From Natronoarchaeum philippinense (GTDB lineage: Archaea > Halobacteriota > Halobacteria > Halobacteriales > Natronoarchaeaceae), in NCBI RefSeq assembly GCF_900215575.1, contig NZ_OBEJ01000002.1, forward strand, positions 248,001-312,000: DNA of 64,000 nucleotides, given 5' to 3'. Below the pieces are notes generated by a model. That model was not told where the DNA came from and searched no databases. It was given only the letters and a program-made list of their open reading frames with translations. How positions within the stretch are numbered: the first letter of the stretch is position 1; every line of letters begins with the position of its first letter. Made by a program: the position numbers and the translations under genes. Of the stretch, positions 1 to 9,238 are shown piece by piece.

Positions 1-1
1 C

Positions 2-1708
2 CTGCCCGCGCTGACGCCGCTGACGTTCGACCCGGCCCATCCGTTCCCGTTTATCTCCAACCAGAGCCTCTCGCTGGCCGTGCTGACGCGGGAGTCGCCA
101 GACGCCGACGTGACGTTCTCGCGCGTGAAGATCCCGCGCAATCAGTTGCGGTTCATCGATGTCGACGAGCTGGTCGACGGCGACGCGGGCGGCGAAACAC
201 AGCGGTTCGTGCTGCTCGAAGAGCTGGTCCGCAACAACCTCGATCTCCTGTTTCCGGAGGTCGAGATCGTCGACGACGCGCTGTTCCGGGTGACGCGGAA
301 CGCGGAGGTCCGGCGGGACGAGGAAGTCGCGGAGGACCTGCTGGAAATGGCCGAAGAGGTGATCGAGGAGCGGCGGTTCGCCACGGTCGTCCGACTCGAA
401 ATCGAGAGCGACGTGCCGGCGGCGATCCTCGACATCCTCCGCGAGCAACTCGATCTCGAAGCGCGCGAGGTCTTCGAGATCGACGGCCCGCTCGACTTCC
501 GCGACTTCGGGACGCTGCTGGATCTGGACCGTCCGGACCTGTCGGTCGATCGCTGGACGCCCCAGCCTCACCCGCGTCTCGACGATCCCGCGACCGACAT
601 CTTCGAGGAGATCCGCCGGGACGACGTGCTCGTCCACCACCCGTATCACTCGTTTACCGGCACCGTCCAGCAGTTTCTCGAAGCCGCCGCGGAGGACCCC
701 GACGTGCTGGCCATCAAGGCGTCGATCTACCGCACCGCCAGCGACTCGCAGGTGATCCAGACGCTGATCGACGCGGCGCGCAACGGCAAGCAGGTCGCCG
801 TGATGGTCGAACTCAAGGCCCGTTTCGACGAGAAGAACAATCTGGAGTGGGCAAAGCGCCTCGAAGAGGAAGGCATCCACGTCGCCTACGGGACGATCGG
901 CTACAAGACCCACACCAAGACCTCGCTGGTCGTCCGCCGCGAAGACGACGGCGTCCGTCTGTACTCCCACGTCGGCACCGGAAACTACCACTCCGAGACC
1001 GCAAAGCAGTACGAGGATCTCGGACTGCTCACCGCCGACAGGGATGTCGGCCACGATCTGGTTCGGCTGTTCAACTACTTCACCGGCCACGCGCGCCACG
1101 AGGACTACCGCACGATGCTCGTCGCGCCGGGCAACATGCGCCGCCAGTTCACCGACCTGATCCGCGCCGAGGCGGCGGCAGCCCGAAACGGCGAGGACGC
1201 CCGGATCGTCGCCAAGATGAACCGGCTGGAGGATCCCGAGATCGTCCGTGAGTTGTACGCAGCCTCGATGGCCGGCGTCGATATCGAGCTGATCGTCCGG
1301 GACATCTGTCGACTTCGCCCCGGCGTCGAGGGCGTCAGCGATCGGATCGACGTCTACAGCGTCGTTGGAAGATTCCTCGAACACTCCCGGATCTTCCGGT
1401 TCGAGAACGGCGGCGATCCGCGCTTTTTCGTCGGGTCGGCCGACTGGATGACTCGAAATCTCGACAACCGCGTCGAGACGATCGTCCCGATCGAGGATCC
1501 CGCGCTGCAGGCCGAACTCTCGACGGTGCTGGAGCTCCTGCTCGACGACAACCGTCGTCGATGGGTGATGCATTCGGACGGACGCTACGAACAGCTCGTG
1601 CCGGGCGACGACCAGTCTCGATCGACGCACCAACGACTGATGGAGCGAGCTCGTTCGGGACGCCACTGCGCGCGCCGCGTCAGTAGCGACGGGGGAGACG
1701 AGTCCTAA
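2..1708 (+). CDS. ppk1: Polyphosphate kinase 1, 3' part (5' end outside window)
   Basis: Catalyses reversible transfer of the ATP gamma-phosphate to polyphosphate. The frame is open from base 2, before the first ATG at 80, and the residues upstream (LTPLTFDPAHPFPFISNQSL) belong to the conserved core, so the gene starts left of the window. The two family histidines are visible: His in SHVGTGNY (codon 968-970), the autophosphorylated residue in this family, and His in RFLEHSRIF (codon 1382-1384). The C-terminal PLD-like domains appear complete. The Arg/Ser-rich tail after about base 1600 is probably a lineage extension. The gene converges on radA with 164 bases between them. Confidence 0.95.
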   Translation: MPALTPLTFDPAHPFPFISNQSLSLAVLTRESPDADVTFSRVKIPRNQLRFIDVDELVDGDAGGETQRFVLLEELVRNNLDLLFPEVEIVDDALFRVTRNAEVRRDEEVAEDLLEMAEEVIEERRFATVVRLEIESDVPAAILDILREQLDLEAREVFEIDGPLDFRDFGTLLDLDRPDLSVDRWTPQPHPRLDDPATDIFEEIRRDDVLVHHPYHSFTGTVQQFLEAAAEDPDVLAIKASIYRTASDSQVIQTLIDAARNGKQVAVMVELKARFDEKNNLEWAKRLEEEGIHVAYGTIGYKTHTKTSLVVRREDDGVRLYSHVGTGNYHSETAKQYEDLGLLTADRDVGHDLVRLFNYFTGHARHEDYRTMLVAPGNMRRQFTDLIRAEAAAARNGEDARIVAKMNRLEDPEIVRELYAASMAGVDIELIVRDICRLRPGVEGVSDRIDVYSVVGRFLEHSRIFRFENGGDPRFFVGSADWMTRNLDNRVETIVPIEDPALQAELSTVLELLLDDNRRRWVMHSDGRYEQLVPGDDQSRSTHQRLMERARSGRHCARRVSSDGGDES

Positions 1709-1872
1709 CGCCATCGGATAGAATATCGGCCGGACGCCGAAGGGTAGCTCGCCACTGTCGTTCCGGTCCCGACTGTCGGCGTCGCCCCGCCGTGGCATCG
1801 TCTCGCAGCGGCTACGCTATCGAGCGTTTCAGTCGGGCGAAACGAGAGAATCGGTAACCCCGTGTCGAGACG

Positions 1873-2907
1873 TTACTCCGGCTTCAGCCCTTCGTCCTGC
1901 ACGCGCATGATCGCCTCGCCGTCGGCGAGGTTCGGTGCGTCGACCAGTTTGAACACGCGCTTGTTACCCTTGGACTTGCGGATGTAGACCCGGAACGTCG
2001 AGGTGTGCCCGAGGATGTTCCCGCCGATCGGCTGGGTCGGGTCGCCGAAGAAGGAATCGGGGTTCGAGGCGACCTGATTGGTCACGAGCACGGCGGTGTT
2101 GTTGAGGTCGCCGACGCGCATCAGGTCGTGGAGGTGCTTGTTGAGCTTCTGCTGACGCTCTGCGAGTTCGCCTCGACCGACGTACTCGGCGCGGAAGTGG
2201 GCGGTCAGCGAGTCGACACAGAGCAGTCGGACCGGGTAGTCGTCGTCTTGGCTCTCGCTCGCGAGGTCCTTTGCCTTCTCGGCGAGCAAGATCTGGTGGT
2301 TACTGTTGAACGCCTTGGCGACGTGGATCTTGTCGAGGAAGCTCTCCAGAAGCTCGTCCATCGTGTCGTCGTCGCCGGGTTCGCCCTCGATCTCGCGCTC
2401 TTCGAGCACGTCGGCGATAATCTCGTCGTCGAGGCCGCGGATCATGTCGTCGATTCGCTCGGGCCGGAACGTGTCCTCGCTGTCGACGAAGATGACCGAG
2501 CCGTGTAGCCCGCCGTGTTCCTTGGGAAGCTGGACGTTGACAGCGAGCTGGTGGGTCACCTGCGATTTGCCGGCGCCGAACTCGCCGTACACTTCCGTGA
2601 TCGACTGCGTCTCGACGCCGCCGCCGAGCAGGTCGTCGATCTCAGGAATGTTGAAGGAGAGCTTGCCGATCTGCTCGCGTCGTTCGAGCACCTGCGCGCC
2701 GCTCTCGAACCCGCCGATGTCGGCGGCCTCGCGGGCGGCCTGAATGATGTCGGCCGCGGTGGACTCGCCCACGTCGGCCGTGTTGCTCAGTTCGCCCGGG
2801 CTAGCGACGGCCAGCCCCTGATAGGAGTCGAAGCCGTTGTCGCGGAGCTTCTCTGCGGTTGCTGGTCCGACGCCGGGGAGATCTTCGAGGTCTGCTTCTG
2901 CTGCCAT
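1873..2907 (-). CDS. radA: DNA repair and recombination protein RadA
   Basis: Archaeal RecA/Rad51 recombinase that forms filaments on single-stranded DNA for homologous recombination. An N-terminal helix-hairpin-helix domain (residues 4-60, [13 protein letters not shown]) precedes the ATPase core. Walker A is GEFGAGKSQ at residues 108-116, and Walker B is near [13 protein letters not shown] start at the ATG at 2905-2907, giving 344 residues, the usual size; an in-frame extension of nine codons upstream (MYHRGQRGC) does not look like RadA. No intein interrupts the Walker A region. A T-rich, TATA-like stretch (CCTTTATG on the minus strand, about 2930-2937) lies about 27 bases upstream, suggesting a leaderless transcript. 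Confidence 0.97.
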   Translation of the reverse strand: MAAEADLEDLPGVGPATAEKLRDNGFDSYQGLAVASPGELSNTADVGESTAADIIQAAREAADIGGFESGAQVLERREQIGKLSFNIPEIDDLLGGGVETQSITEVYGEFGAGKSQVTHQLAVNVQLPKEHGGLHGSVIFVDSEDTFRPERIDDMIRGLDDEIIADVLEEREIEGEPGDDDTMDELLESFLDKIHVAKAFNSNHQILLAEKAKDLASESQDDDYPVRLLCVDSLTAHFRAEYVGRGELAERQQKLNKHLHDLMRVGDLNNTAVLVTNQVASNPDSFFGDPTQPIGGNILGHTSTFRVYIRKSKGNKRVFKLVDAPNLADGEAIMRVQDEGLKPE

Positions 2908-3356
2908 ACAACCCCGTTGCCCCCGATGGTACATAAAGGCCCGTTAACACCAAAGTGAAAGTGAAATTGGTAGCGCCCTCGCGGAGCATTCTGCGCACGA
3001 TCGTATCTAAAGCTGCGTGTCCTGCAACGCGCACTGTGACCTCGCGTTCATCTGGCTCGATTGCCGGCAAAGTGTTTAGGCACTCACCATTTGGTTTGGC
3101 CTCACCTACTGCAGCGTGCCTCGATCCGTCCTCTGGAGGGGCCAAATCGCACGACGAAATACGATAGTATATATGTAAGGAGTAATCATGACATGGTATC
3201 CATGGTACAACAGTCCCGCATGCACGTCTGGACCCCTACCCGTGTCAAGGGTTCCCAATCGACACGGTCGGCCGACGGCTCGTCCGCGACTGTTGTGCCT
3301 GCCGGTACAGCGCGTCTGCAAGCGTCGTCACGTGCCGACGACGGAGTCCGATCTAT
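2908..3356. other. Intergenic region between radA and the GH13 gene, 449 bases
   Basis: No convincing gene is present. Short frames in both directions lack haloarchaeal protein character. The left end should hold the radA promoter, near a direct repeat AGTGAAAGTGAA at about 2953. A TATA-like AGTATATATG lies at about 3167-3176, far (about 180 bases) upstream of the GH13 start. It could imply an untranslated leader, or a separate small transcript. A palindrome-like TTTAGGC stretch near 3076 does not complete a recognisable operator. Confidence 0.4.
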
Positions 3357-6300
3357 ATGAGCAAGAACGACGATCCCGTCAGATCGCTCGCGAACGGTCG
3401 AACAGCACCCGGTAAAACGACTGCGTCGGAACGTAACGAGGGGCGTTCCCAGACCTACGCCGGATTCGGCGCCGACTCCTACCACCCCGGCCAGCCCCGG
3501 ATCGTGACCGTCGGCGAGGCGCTGGTCGACCCCGCCTTCGTCGGTCGAATCTACGGGAGCGACCGCAGCAACTACTCCAACCGCGACCACCTCGGCCCGC
3601 GGCTACCCGTGCTCCGCGAGGACCCCGAGGAGTACGCGCCCGAGGATTTCGAGTGGTCGATCGCTGAGCGACCCGAGGGCAGCGACGCCGAACTGTCCTT
3701 TTCGATTCCGACCGTCGACGACCAACCCCGTTACGACCACGGGCAAGGCCACGTCACCGAGTTCGTCCCAGACGCGCCCGGCACGTACGTGCTCGAACTG
3801 GAGGCGCCCGACGGCGTCCACGAGCAGACGATCTACGCGTTTCCCGAACCGCCGGCAGCGGCCGAGCGCCCGCCGCGCGTCTCGCTCGACGCCGAGTACG
3901 ACGCCGAGACCGACGAGTTCGTCGTCGACGCCGACGCCGCACTCGCGCCGGGCGCCGACGCGTCGACGGCGGCGCTCGAAGCCGTGTTCCTCGCCGACGA
4001 CCGTGACGCGCTGGCGACCGAGGACGTGCGAGCCGACGAGACAACCGCGCGTGTTCCCGTGTCCGCGCTCGATGGCGAGTCCGCGCGCATCCACGCCGCG
4101 GCATACGACGGCCGGCTCACGAGCGTCGTCGACACCGTCGAGCTCTCGCCCGACGGCGCCGTCACGCTGCCGAACCGCCCGCCGGCGTGGATCGAGGACT
4201 CCGTCGTCTACGAGATCTTCACCCGATCGTTCCACGGCCAGCCCGGCCAAACGGACTTCGACGTACTCGAAGCCGGCATCGAGTACATGGACGACCTCGG
4301 CGTCGACGTGGTCTGGCTGACGCCGATCGTCCCATCCGCCAGCGCCGCGAAAGAGATCTCCGGTGGCGGCCCTCACGGCTACGACACGCTCGATTACTTC
4401 GACGTGGCGCCGGATCTGGCGCCCGATGGCGAGGACCCGATCGAGGCCTACCGCTCGTTCGTCGAGGCTTGCCACGACCGGGACATTCGCGTCGTGTTCG
4501 ACTTCGTGGCCAACCACTGCGGCCGAGACCACGAGTTCTTCCAAGCATCGATCGACCAGCAGGGCGAGGCGCTCGCGCGCTGGCCCCGCGTCGACGCGTG
4601 GGACGCCGACTCGAAGTACTACGACTGGTTCGATCGGGTCCACGAGGCCCGCTACGACGGCGACGGACTGGTCGAGCCCGAGCCCCGCGTGACGGGTTTT
4701 TTCGACCTGCTCGACATGCCCAACTGGAACTTCGACAACCTCGCGGTCCGCGAGCACCTGCTCGCGGCCGCCGACTTCTGGTCGGGCGAGATCGGGGTCG
4801 ACGGCTTCCGCTGTGACATCGCGTGGGGCGTCCCCCACGACTTCTGGAAGGACGTTCGCGAGGTCGTCCGGTCGAACAACGACGAGTTCCTGCTGCTCGA
4901 CGAGTCGATCCCCCACGACCCCGCCTTCGCCGAAAACGAGTTCGACATGCACTTCGACACCGTCGAGTACACCGGCGCGGCCCACGACATCGCCCGCGGC
5001 GAGGGCACTGCCTTCGACCTACTCGACGCCGTCGAGGCTCGCGCAGAGAAGGGGTTCCCGGACCACACCCTATTGCTCAACGCCACCGAGAACCACGACG
5101 AGGCGCGCCTGCTCAACGAGGCGCTCCACGCCGGCGCTCACGACGACCCCGAACACGTCCAGCGAGCCGTCTGGGCCGCCAGCGTCGCGCTGCCGGGCGT
5201 TCCCTTCGTCTACTCCGGACAGGAGCGCCAGATCAGCAAGTACGGCGAGGGCCGCCACCGCGGCGAGGGCGACGACCGCGACGCCGACGTTCGCCCCGGC
5301 GGCAAGCAACGGGCGTTCATGAACTGGGCTCATCAGGGCGATACGGTGCCCGAGGAGCATCTCCAGTTCTACAGCGACGTGATCGACCTGTACCACGAGA
5401 CCGACGCGCTCGGCCCCAACGCTGACCTCGAAGACGTCTGGTTCCGGTCGGACGACCACGCGCTCGTCTTCGGGCGCGACGCGAGCGACGTTGTAGACGC
5501 TGCCGGTCCCGAGCGCGCGGTCGTCGTCGTCAACTTCGACAGCGACGGGCCGGCCCGAGTCGAGCTTCCCTCCGGCGTCGATACGATCGACCGATTCACG
5601 GGCACCGATCTCGCGGCCGACGCCGCGGCGTCCGGCGGCGACGCCACGCCGGACGAGCTCGTAACCGTCGAAGTCGACACGATCGCCGTCTTCGAGACGC
5701 CGACGTTCGACCCGCTGGGCGAGCCGATCGCCGTCTGGGACGGCGACGCCGCGCCCGGGCTCGGCCCCGGCCACTACGAGTTCCCGCTCGCCGAGGACTT
5801 CGCGCCGGGCAGTTTCGATTTGGAGAGCTTCGAGCTCCGCGAGTTCGACGACAGCTACCAGTTCGTCTTCGAGTTCGACGCCATCGAGAACCCGTGGAAC
5901 CGCGACCGGGGCTTTTCGGTCCAACTTCCGCAGGTGTACGTGCGCGAGCCGGACGCCGGCGGCGGGTCGGTGTACGCACAGGCCGGCGTCAACGCCCGCT
6001 TCGAGGACGAGTACCACCACCGCGTGCTCGCCCGGCCGATGGGCGGTGTCACGGTCGAGAGCCCCTACGGCGACGTGCGAGCGACCGGCGGCGCCGAGGT
6101 GCTCGCCGACCGCGACGCCGTCGTGGTCTGGGTTGGCAAGGACGCCCTGCCGGACCTGACCGACGGCGCCGAACTCGTCCCGTTGGTGACGGCGTTCGAC
6201 GAGACGCGAACGGACCACGTCCGCCCAGTCGAGGCCGAGGCGAGCCAGTGGACTTTCGGCGGCGGCCGCGAGGACGACATGAACCCGAACGTGCTCGATC

Positions 6301-6392
6301 TGGTGACGCCGTCGGGCATGGCGCGAGCTGACGCGCTCGCGTACTCCGGCGAGGAGTTGGCGACGATTCCCTTTCTCGATGCCTCGGAGTGA
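3357..6392 (+). CDS. GH13 alpha-glucan hydrolase with glucodextranase-type C-terminal module
   Basis: Retaining alpha-glucosidase or alpha-amylase of family GH13, 1011 residues, probably acting on maltodextrins. About 280 N-terminal residues form a non-catalytic beta-rich region. The catalytic barrel starts at VVYEIFTRSF (about 283). The nucleophile is Asp487 (GFRCD), the acid/base Glu516 (LLLDES) and the third carboxylate Asp581 (ENHDEA). Residues about 789-950 resemble the C-terminal binding module of glucodextranase. No signal peptide, Tat motif or lipobox is visible, so the enzyme is probably cytoplasmic unless the start is wrong; no better upstream start was found. It stands alone, but related glucan genes lie at 9.2 kb and 59-64 kb. 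Exact substrate is unknown. Confidence 0.88.
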   Translation: MSKNDDPVRSLANGRTAPGKTTASERNEGRSQTYAGFGADSYHPGQPRIVTVGEALVDPAFVGRIYGSDRSNYSNRDHLGPRLPVLREDPEEYAPEDFEWSIAERPEGSDAELSFSIPTVDDQPRYDHGQGHVTEFVPDAPGTYVLELEAPDGVHEQTIYAFPEPPAAAERPPRVSLDAEYDAETDEFVVDADAALAPGADASTAALEAVFLADDRDALATEDVRADETTARVPVSALDGESARIHAAAYDGRLTSVVDTVELSPDGAVTLPNRPPAWIEDSVVYEIFTRSFHGQPGQTDFDVLEAGIEYMDDLGVDVVWLTPIVPSASAAKEISGGGPHGYDTLDYFDVAPDLAPDGEDPIEAYRSFVEACHDRDIRVVFDFVANHCGRDHEFFQASIDQQGEALARWPRVDAWDADSKYYDWFDRVHEARYDGDGLVEPEPRVTGFFDLLDMPNWNFDNLAVREHLLAAADFWSGEIGVDGFRCDIAWGVPHDFWKDVREVVRSNNDEFLLLDESIPHDPAFAENEFDMHFDTVEYTGAAHDIARGEGTAFDLLDAVEARAEKGFPDHTLLLNATENHDEARLLNEALHAGAHDDPEHVQRAVWAASVALPGVPFVYSGQERQISKYGEGRHRGEGDDRDADVRPGGKQRAFMNWAHQGDTVPEEHLQFYSDVIDLYHETDALGPNADLEDVWFRSDDHALVFGRDASDVVDAAGPERAVVVVNFDSDGPARVELPSGVDTIDRFTGTDLAADAAASGGDATPDELVTVEVDTIAVFETPTFDPLGEPIAVWDGDAAPGLGPGHYEFPLAEDFAPGSFDLESFELREFDDSYQFVFEFDAIENPWNRDRGFSVQLPQVYVREPDAGGGSVYAQAGVNARFEDEYHHRVLARPMGGVTVESPYGDVRATGGAEVLADRDAVVVWVGKDALPDLTDGAELVPLVTAFDETRTDHVRPVEAEASQWTFGGGREDDMNPNVLDLVTPSGMARADALAYSGEELATIPFLDASE

Positions 6393-6529
6393 GGACTAGC
6401 GGCTACTAGTTGGTTCATTTTCTCTGTCACCGCGACCGACGACACCTCGAAAGCCCCCGAGAGGAGTTCACAGCGGTTCTAAATACGGCCAGCCGACAGT
6501 CAAACGATACTCTCTGCACTCGGCTACTC

Positions 6530-7144
6530 TCACTCCCAAGGATGCCGCCCGCCCTCGCTGGGCCACAGGGGATACCAGTACTCCTTGTCGTCTTCGACGT
6601 CGAGTTCGCCATCGAGCACGCTTGCAAGCTTCAACTCCAGCTGGTTGTCGCGCTCGTGGCTGGCGTCCGGCGCGGGCGCAAACGGGTAATACGAGCCTCG
6701 CCGGAACGAGTAGATCCAATCGGCGGGCTGGCCGCGCCCCTCGAAGGCGAAGACGGCAGCGAGCAGGCGCGAGCCGTACCCCTCTTCGATGAACGTGTCG
6801 GCGGCGAAGTTGAGATTCGTCACCAGATCCTCGAAGTCGTCCTCGTCCTCGAAGACGACCCAGCGATACCCGTGGTCGTCGTCGACGAACCGCGAGACGG
6901 TGCCGGTTTCGGCCTCGCCAGCCGCGAGAATATCGCGGACATCGGAGACGGTGCCGGCGAACTCGTGGCTGTCGACTTCGGCAAAACACAGCGCGGCGTA
7001 GCCGGTCGGCTCGTAGCCCAGATCGGCCGACATCGTGAGGTAGGCGGTGCTCATCCCGAAGAGGTCGTCGGGGTCGGCACCGCTCGTGGCGTCGGATTCG
7101 GCGCGGGTCCCGAAGATGCTCCGGAGCCCGTCGAACAGTCCCAT
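6530..7144 (-). CDS. pspAB: PspA-associated protein PspAB
   Basis: Soluble 204-residue protein of the PspAB family, found in archaea and actinobacteria beside PspA or HtpX and thought to take part in the envelope stress response. The N-terminus (GLFDGLRSIFG) is amphipathic and could touch the membrane. The body is acidic, with no membrane segment and no recognisable catalytic motif. The ATG at 7142-7144 follows the htpX stop by 24 bases on the same strand, so the two form an operon with htpX first. The molecular role of the family is not established. Confidence 0.85.
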   Translation of the reverse strand: MGLFDGLRSIFGTRAESDATSGADPDDLFGMSTAYLTMSADLGYEPTGYAALCFAEVDSHEFAGTVSDVRDILAAGEAETGTVSRFVDDDHGYRWVVFEDEDDFEDLVTNLNFAADTFIEEGYGSRLLAAVFAFEGRGQPADWIYSFRRGSYYPFAPAPDASHERDNQLELKLASVLDGELDVEDDKEYWYPLWPSEGGRHPWE

Positions 7145-7168
7145 GCTCGCCAGTAAGGCCGTCGAGAA

Positions 7169-8053
7169 CTACAACCCTTCCATCTCGCGTGCCAGCTGGT
7201 CGAGCTGCTCGATGCGCTTTTCGGTCGGCGGGTGAGTACTGAAGAGCCGCGCGATGGCGCCCTTCGATATCGGGATGATGAAGAACGCGTTCATCTCGGC
7301 CTCGTCGCGCATGTCCCGGCTCGGGATCTTGTCCATCTCGCCGGAGATCTTCATCAGCGCCGACGACAGCGCGGTGGGCTTGCCGGTGATGACGGCCGCC
7401 CCTCGGTCGGCGGCGTACTCGCGGTACCGCGAGAGCGCCCGGATCAGGATGTAGCTGACGACCCAGACGACAAGCGAGATCAGGATGGCCACGATGATGC
7501 CGCCCCCGCCGCCCTCGCGGCGGTGGCCGCCACCGCCGAAGAAGGCGCCCCACCGAACGATCATGAAGGCGATCGTCGACAGGAACGAGGCGATCGTCAT
7601 CACCATCACGTCGCGGTTCTTGACGTGGGCGAGTTCGTGGGCGATCACGCCTTCGAGTTCCTCCCGGTTCAGCGTCTCCAGAAGGCCGGTCGTCACGCAG
7701 ACGGCGGCGTTTTTCTGGTTACGTCCGGTCGCAAACGCGTTGGGAACCCGATCGTTCGCAACGGCGACGGTCGGCTTTGGCAGATCTGCTTGCTGAGCGA
7801 GACGCTGGACCGTCGCGTGGAGTTCGGGATACTCCTCCTCGCTGACCGTCTGTGCGCCCATGCTCTTGAGCGCGAGTTTGTCGCTGAAGAAGTACTGGCC
7901 GATCGAGAACGACCCGATCACCAGCCCGGCGAGTAGCAGGCTTCCCCCCGAGTACGCCCACAGTCCCGCGAAGAACACGATATACAGCGCGAACAGTAGG
8001 AACATCGTCAGTCCCATTCGCGCGCGAAGTCCCCAGTCGGGTTGCCACTGCAT
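7169..8053 (-). CDS. htpX: Zinc metalloprotease HtpX
   Basis: Integral membrane M48 peptidase that degrades damaged membrane proteins. There are two N-terminal membrane segments (about 14-34 and 38-55), the zinc motif HELAH at residues 139-143 preceded by a conserved Asn/Arg-rich segment (RVPNAFATGRNQKNAAV), and two more hydrophobic segments after it (about 155-175 and 185-205, separated by a Gly/His-rich loop). A downstream Glu in EYAADRGA probably supplies the third zinc ligand. Length 294 is normal. It leads the htpX-pspAB operon. Confidence 0.95.
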   Translation of the reverse strand: MQWQPDWGLRARMGLTMFLLFALYIVFFAGLWAYSGGSLLLAGLVIGSFSIGQYFFSDKLALKSMGAQTVSEEEYPELHATVQRLAQQADLPKPTVAVANDRVPNAFATGRNQKNAAVCVTTGLLETLNREELEGVIAHELAHVKNRDVMVMTIASFLSTIAFMIVRWGAFFGGGGHRREGGGGGIIVAILISLVVWVVSYILIRALSRYREYAADRGAAVITGKPTALSSALMKISGEMDKIPSRDMRDEAEMNAFFIIPISKGAIARLFSTHPPTEKRIEQLDQLAREMEGL

Positions 8054-8165
8054 GCCTTCTGTTACGGTCCGAACGGCATAAAGTCGTCCGGATCAACACG
8101 TAGGATTCCGGTTCGTGGGTGTTCGTCTCGACGCCGCGCGGCATCGCCTCCTGCCTGCTGTCGCG

Positions 8166-8339
8166 TCAGCGATCGATTGCGTACACCTCGGCCCAGAGAA
8201 ACGCGACGCCGATGCCACCGTACGTGAGGCCGAGCACGGTCATGATCCACTGGCTCTGTACTGCGAATGCCAGCGCCTGCACGATCCCCAGCAGGACCAT
8301 CGCCACGCCGATGATGGTCTTTGCTCGTCGTCGCTCCAT
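8166..8339 (-). CDS. Small two-helix membrane protein, 57 residues
   Basis: This short gene runs from the ATG at 8337-8339 to the TGA at 8166-8168. The product starts MERRRAKTIIGVAMVLLG, with a positive N-terminus and two hydrophobic segments (about 8-26 and 33-50), predicting a hairpin in the membrane with both ends inside. It sits upstream of htpX on the same strand with a gap of 112 bases, so it may share the envelope-stress context. I do not recognise a family. The coding potential rests on membrane-protein character and on a good start and stop. Confidence 0.55.
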   Translation of the reverse strand: MERRRAKTIIGVAMVLLGIVQALAFAVQSQWIMTVLGLTYGGIGVAFLWAEVYAIDR

Positions 8340-8442
8340 GCGACGTAGGTCGGCCGGGGTTCTGATAAATCCCGTTTTCCGAGACGGCGTGGCTTCGATA
8401 ACAAACCGATGGCTCTCCGGTTTCTATTTGCTTCGTTAAAAG

Positions 8443-8513
8443 TGGGACCGCCGAGAGTCGAACTCAGGTCATACGGACCCCATCCGCATAGGATACCACT
8501 ACCCCACGGTCCC
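8443..8513 (-). tRNA. tRNA-Pro (anticodon GGG)
   Basis: Read on the minus strand, the acceptor arms GGGACCG and CGGTCCC pair perfectly. The anticodon arm is TGCGG-ATGGGGT-CCGTA, giving anticodon GGG, and the T arm is CTGAG-TTCGACT-CTCGG. CCA is not encoded, as is common in haloarchaea, and there is no intron. A second proline tRNA (CGG) is at 51.2 kb. Confidence 0.95.
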
Positions 8514-8540
8514 GGGTTGCATTTTCACGAACGCCGGTCC

Positions 8541-8550
8541 ACAAGTTAAG
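8541..8550 (-). promoter_or_regulatory. TATA-like box of tRNA-Pro(GGG)
   Basis: The minus-strand CTTAACTTGT lies about 28-35 bases upstream of the tRNA 5' end at 8513, the spacing expected for an archaeal TATA element serving a tRNA with no leader. Confidence 0.45.
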
Positions 8551-8660
8551 GGCTTCGTTTCGTCGCCGCAACCAAGCGCCCGACCGCGATCTAGAAGCAC
8601 GACGAATTGGCTCATCATACGTTAGAAAAATTTTTACGGGACGGATCCGATTAGCAGGAT

Positions 8661-9095
8661 ATGACCGCAGACGAGAAACTGACCTCAATCCCTTCGGGGA
8701 TTCGAGCTGCCTGTGTCGCGGACGGATATCTGGTCCTGCTCGGCATGGCCTTTTCGATGATCGGACTGTCGGACATGGCCGAGGCCGGCTTCTTCCAGTT
8801 TTCGTTCCTCTCTATCGATGGGATCGCGTGGGTGATCTTTGCCGCGCTCATCCTGATCGTAGCGCAGTTGTACGTCATCGGCGGCGTGTGGCAGATCAAG
8901 CCGTGGGCTTGGACTGCAGGCCTCGTCATGTTCGGGGCGCAGGCGCTGCTGTTCGCCGGCATTCTGGTGTGGGTACAGCTCAACTCTAACGTCCCGGTGT
9001 CGTACGCCGACGGCCTGATCCAATGGCTGGTGCCGCTGGTAGTCGCTTTGGGCTGTCTCGCATACATCTTCGACCAGCGCTCTTGGTACCGCTGA
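8661..9095 (+). CDS. Four-helix membrane protein of unknown function
   Basis: Hypothetical integral membrane protein of 144 residues with four hydrophobic segments at about 17-38, 50-74, 84-105 and 112-135. There are no cysteine pairs, charged membrane residues or enzymatic motifs that would suggest a role. It is monocistronic. A TATA-like element (AGAAAAATTTTTAC) at about 8624-8637 lies 25-35 bases before the ATG, indicating a leaderless mRNA. It is flanked by tRNA-Pro and, convergently, the secreted amylase. I do not recognise the family. Confidence 0.75.
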   Translation: MTADEKLTSIPSGIRAACVADGYLVLLGMAFSMIGLSDMAEAGFFQFSFLSIDGIAWVIFAALILIVAQLYVIGGVWQIKPWAWTAGLVMFGAQALLFAGILVWVQLNSNVPVSYADGLIQWLVPLVVALGCLAYIFDQRSWYR

Positions 9096-9238
9096 ACGGC
9101 CCGCTGTTTTTGCGATTCGTTGGTGTCGGCGACACTGTGTAGCGTGCGCTCTGGCAAGTGCTTGCGGCGATAGCAACAGTCGTCAAAAACGAAACGCGCT
9201 CGTGTCCCCGATCTCACCCAGTCGGGGGCCTGTCGTTG

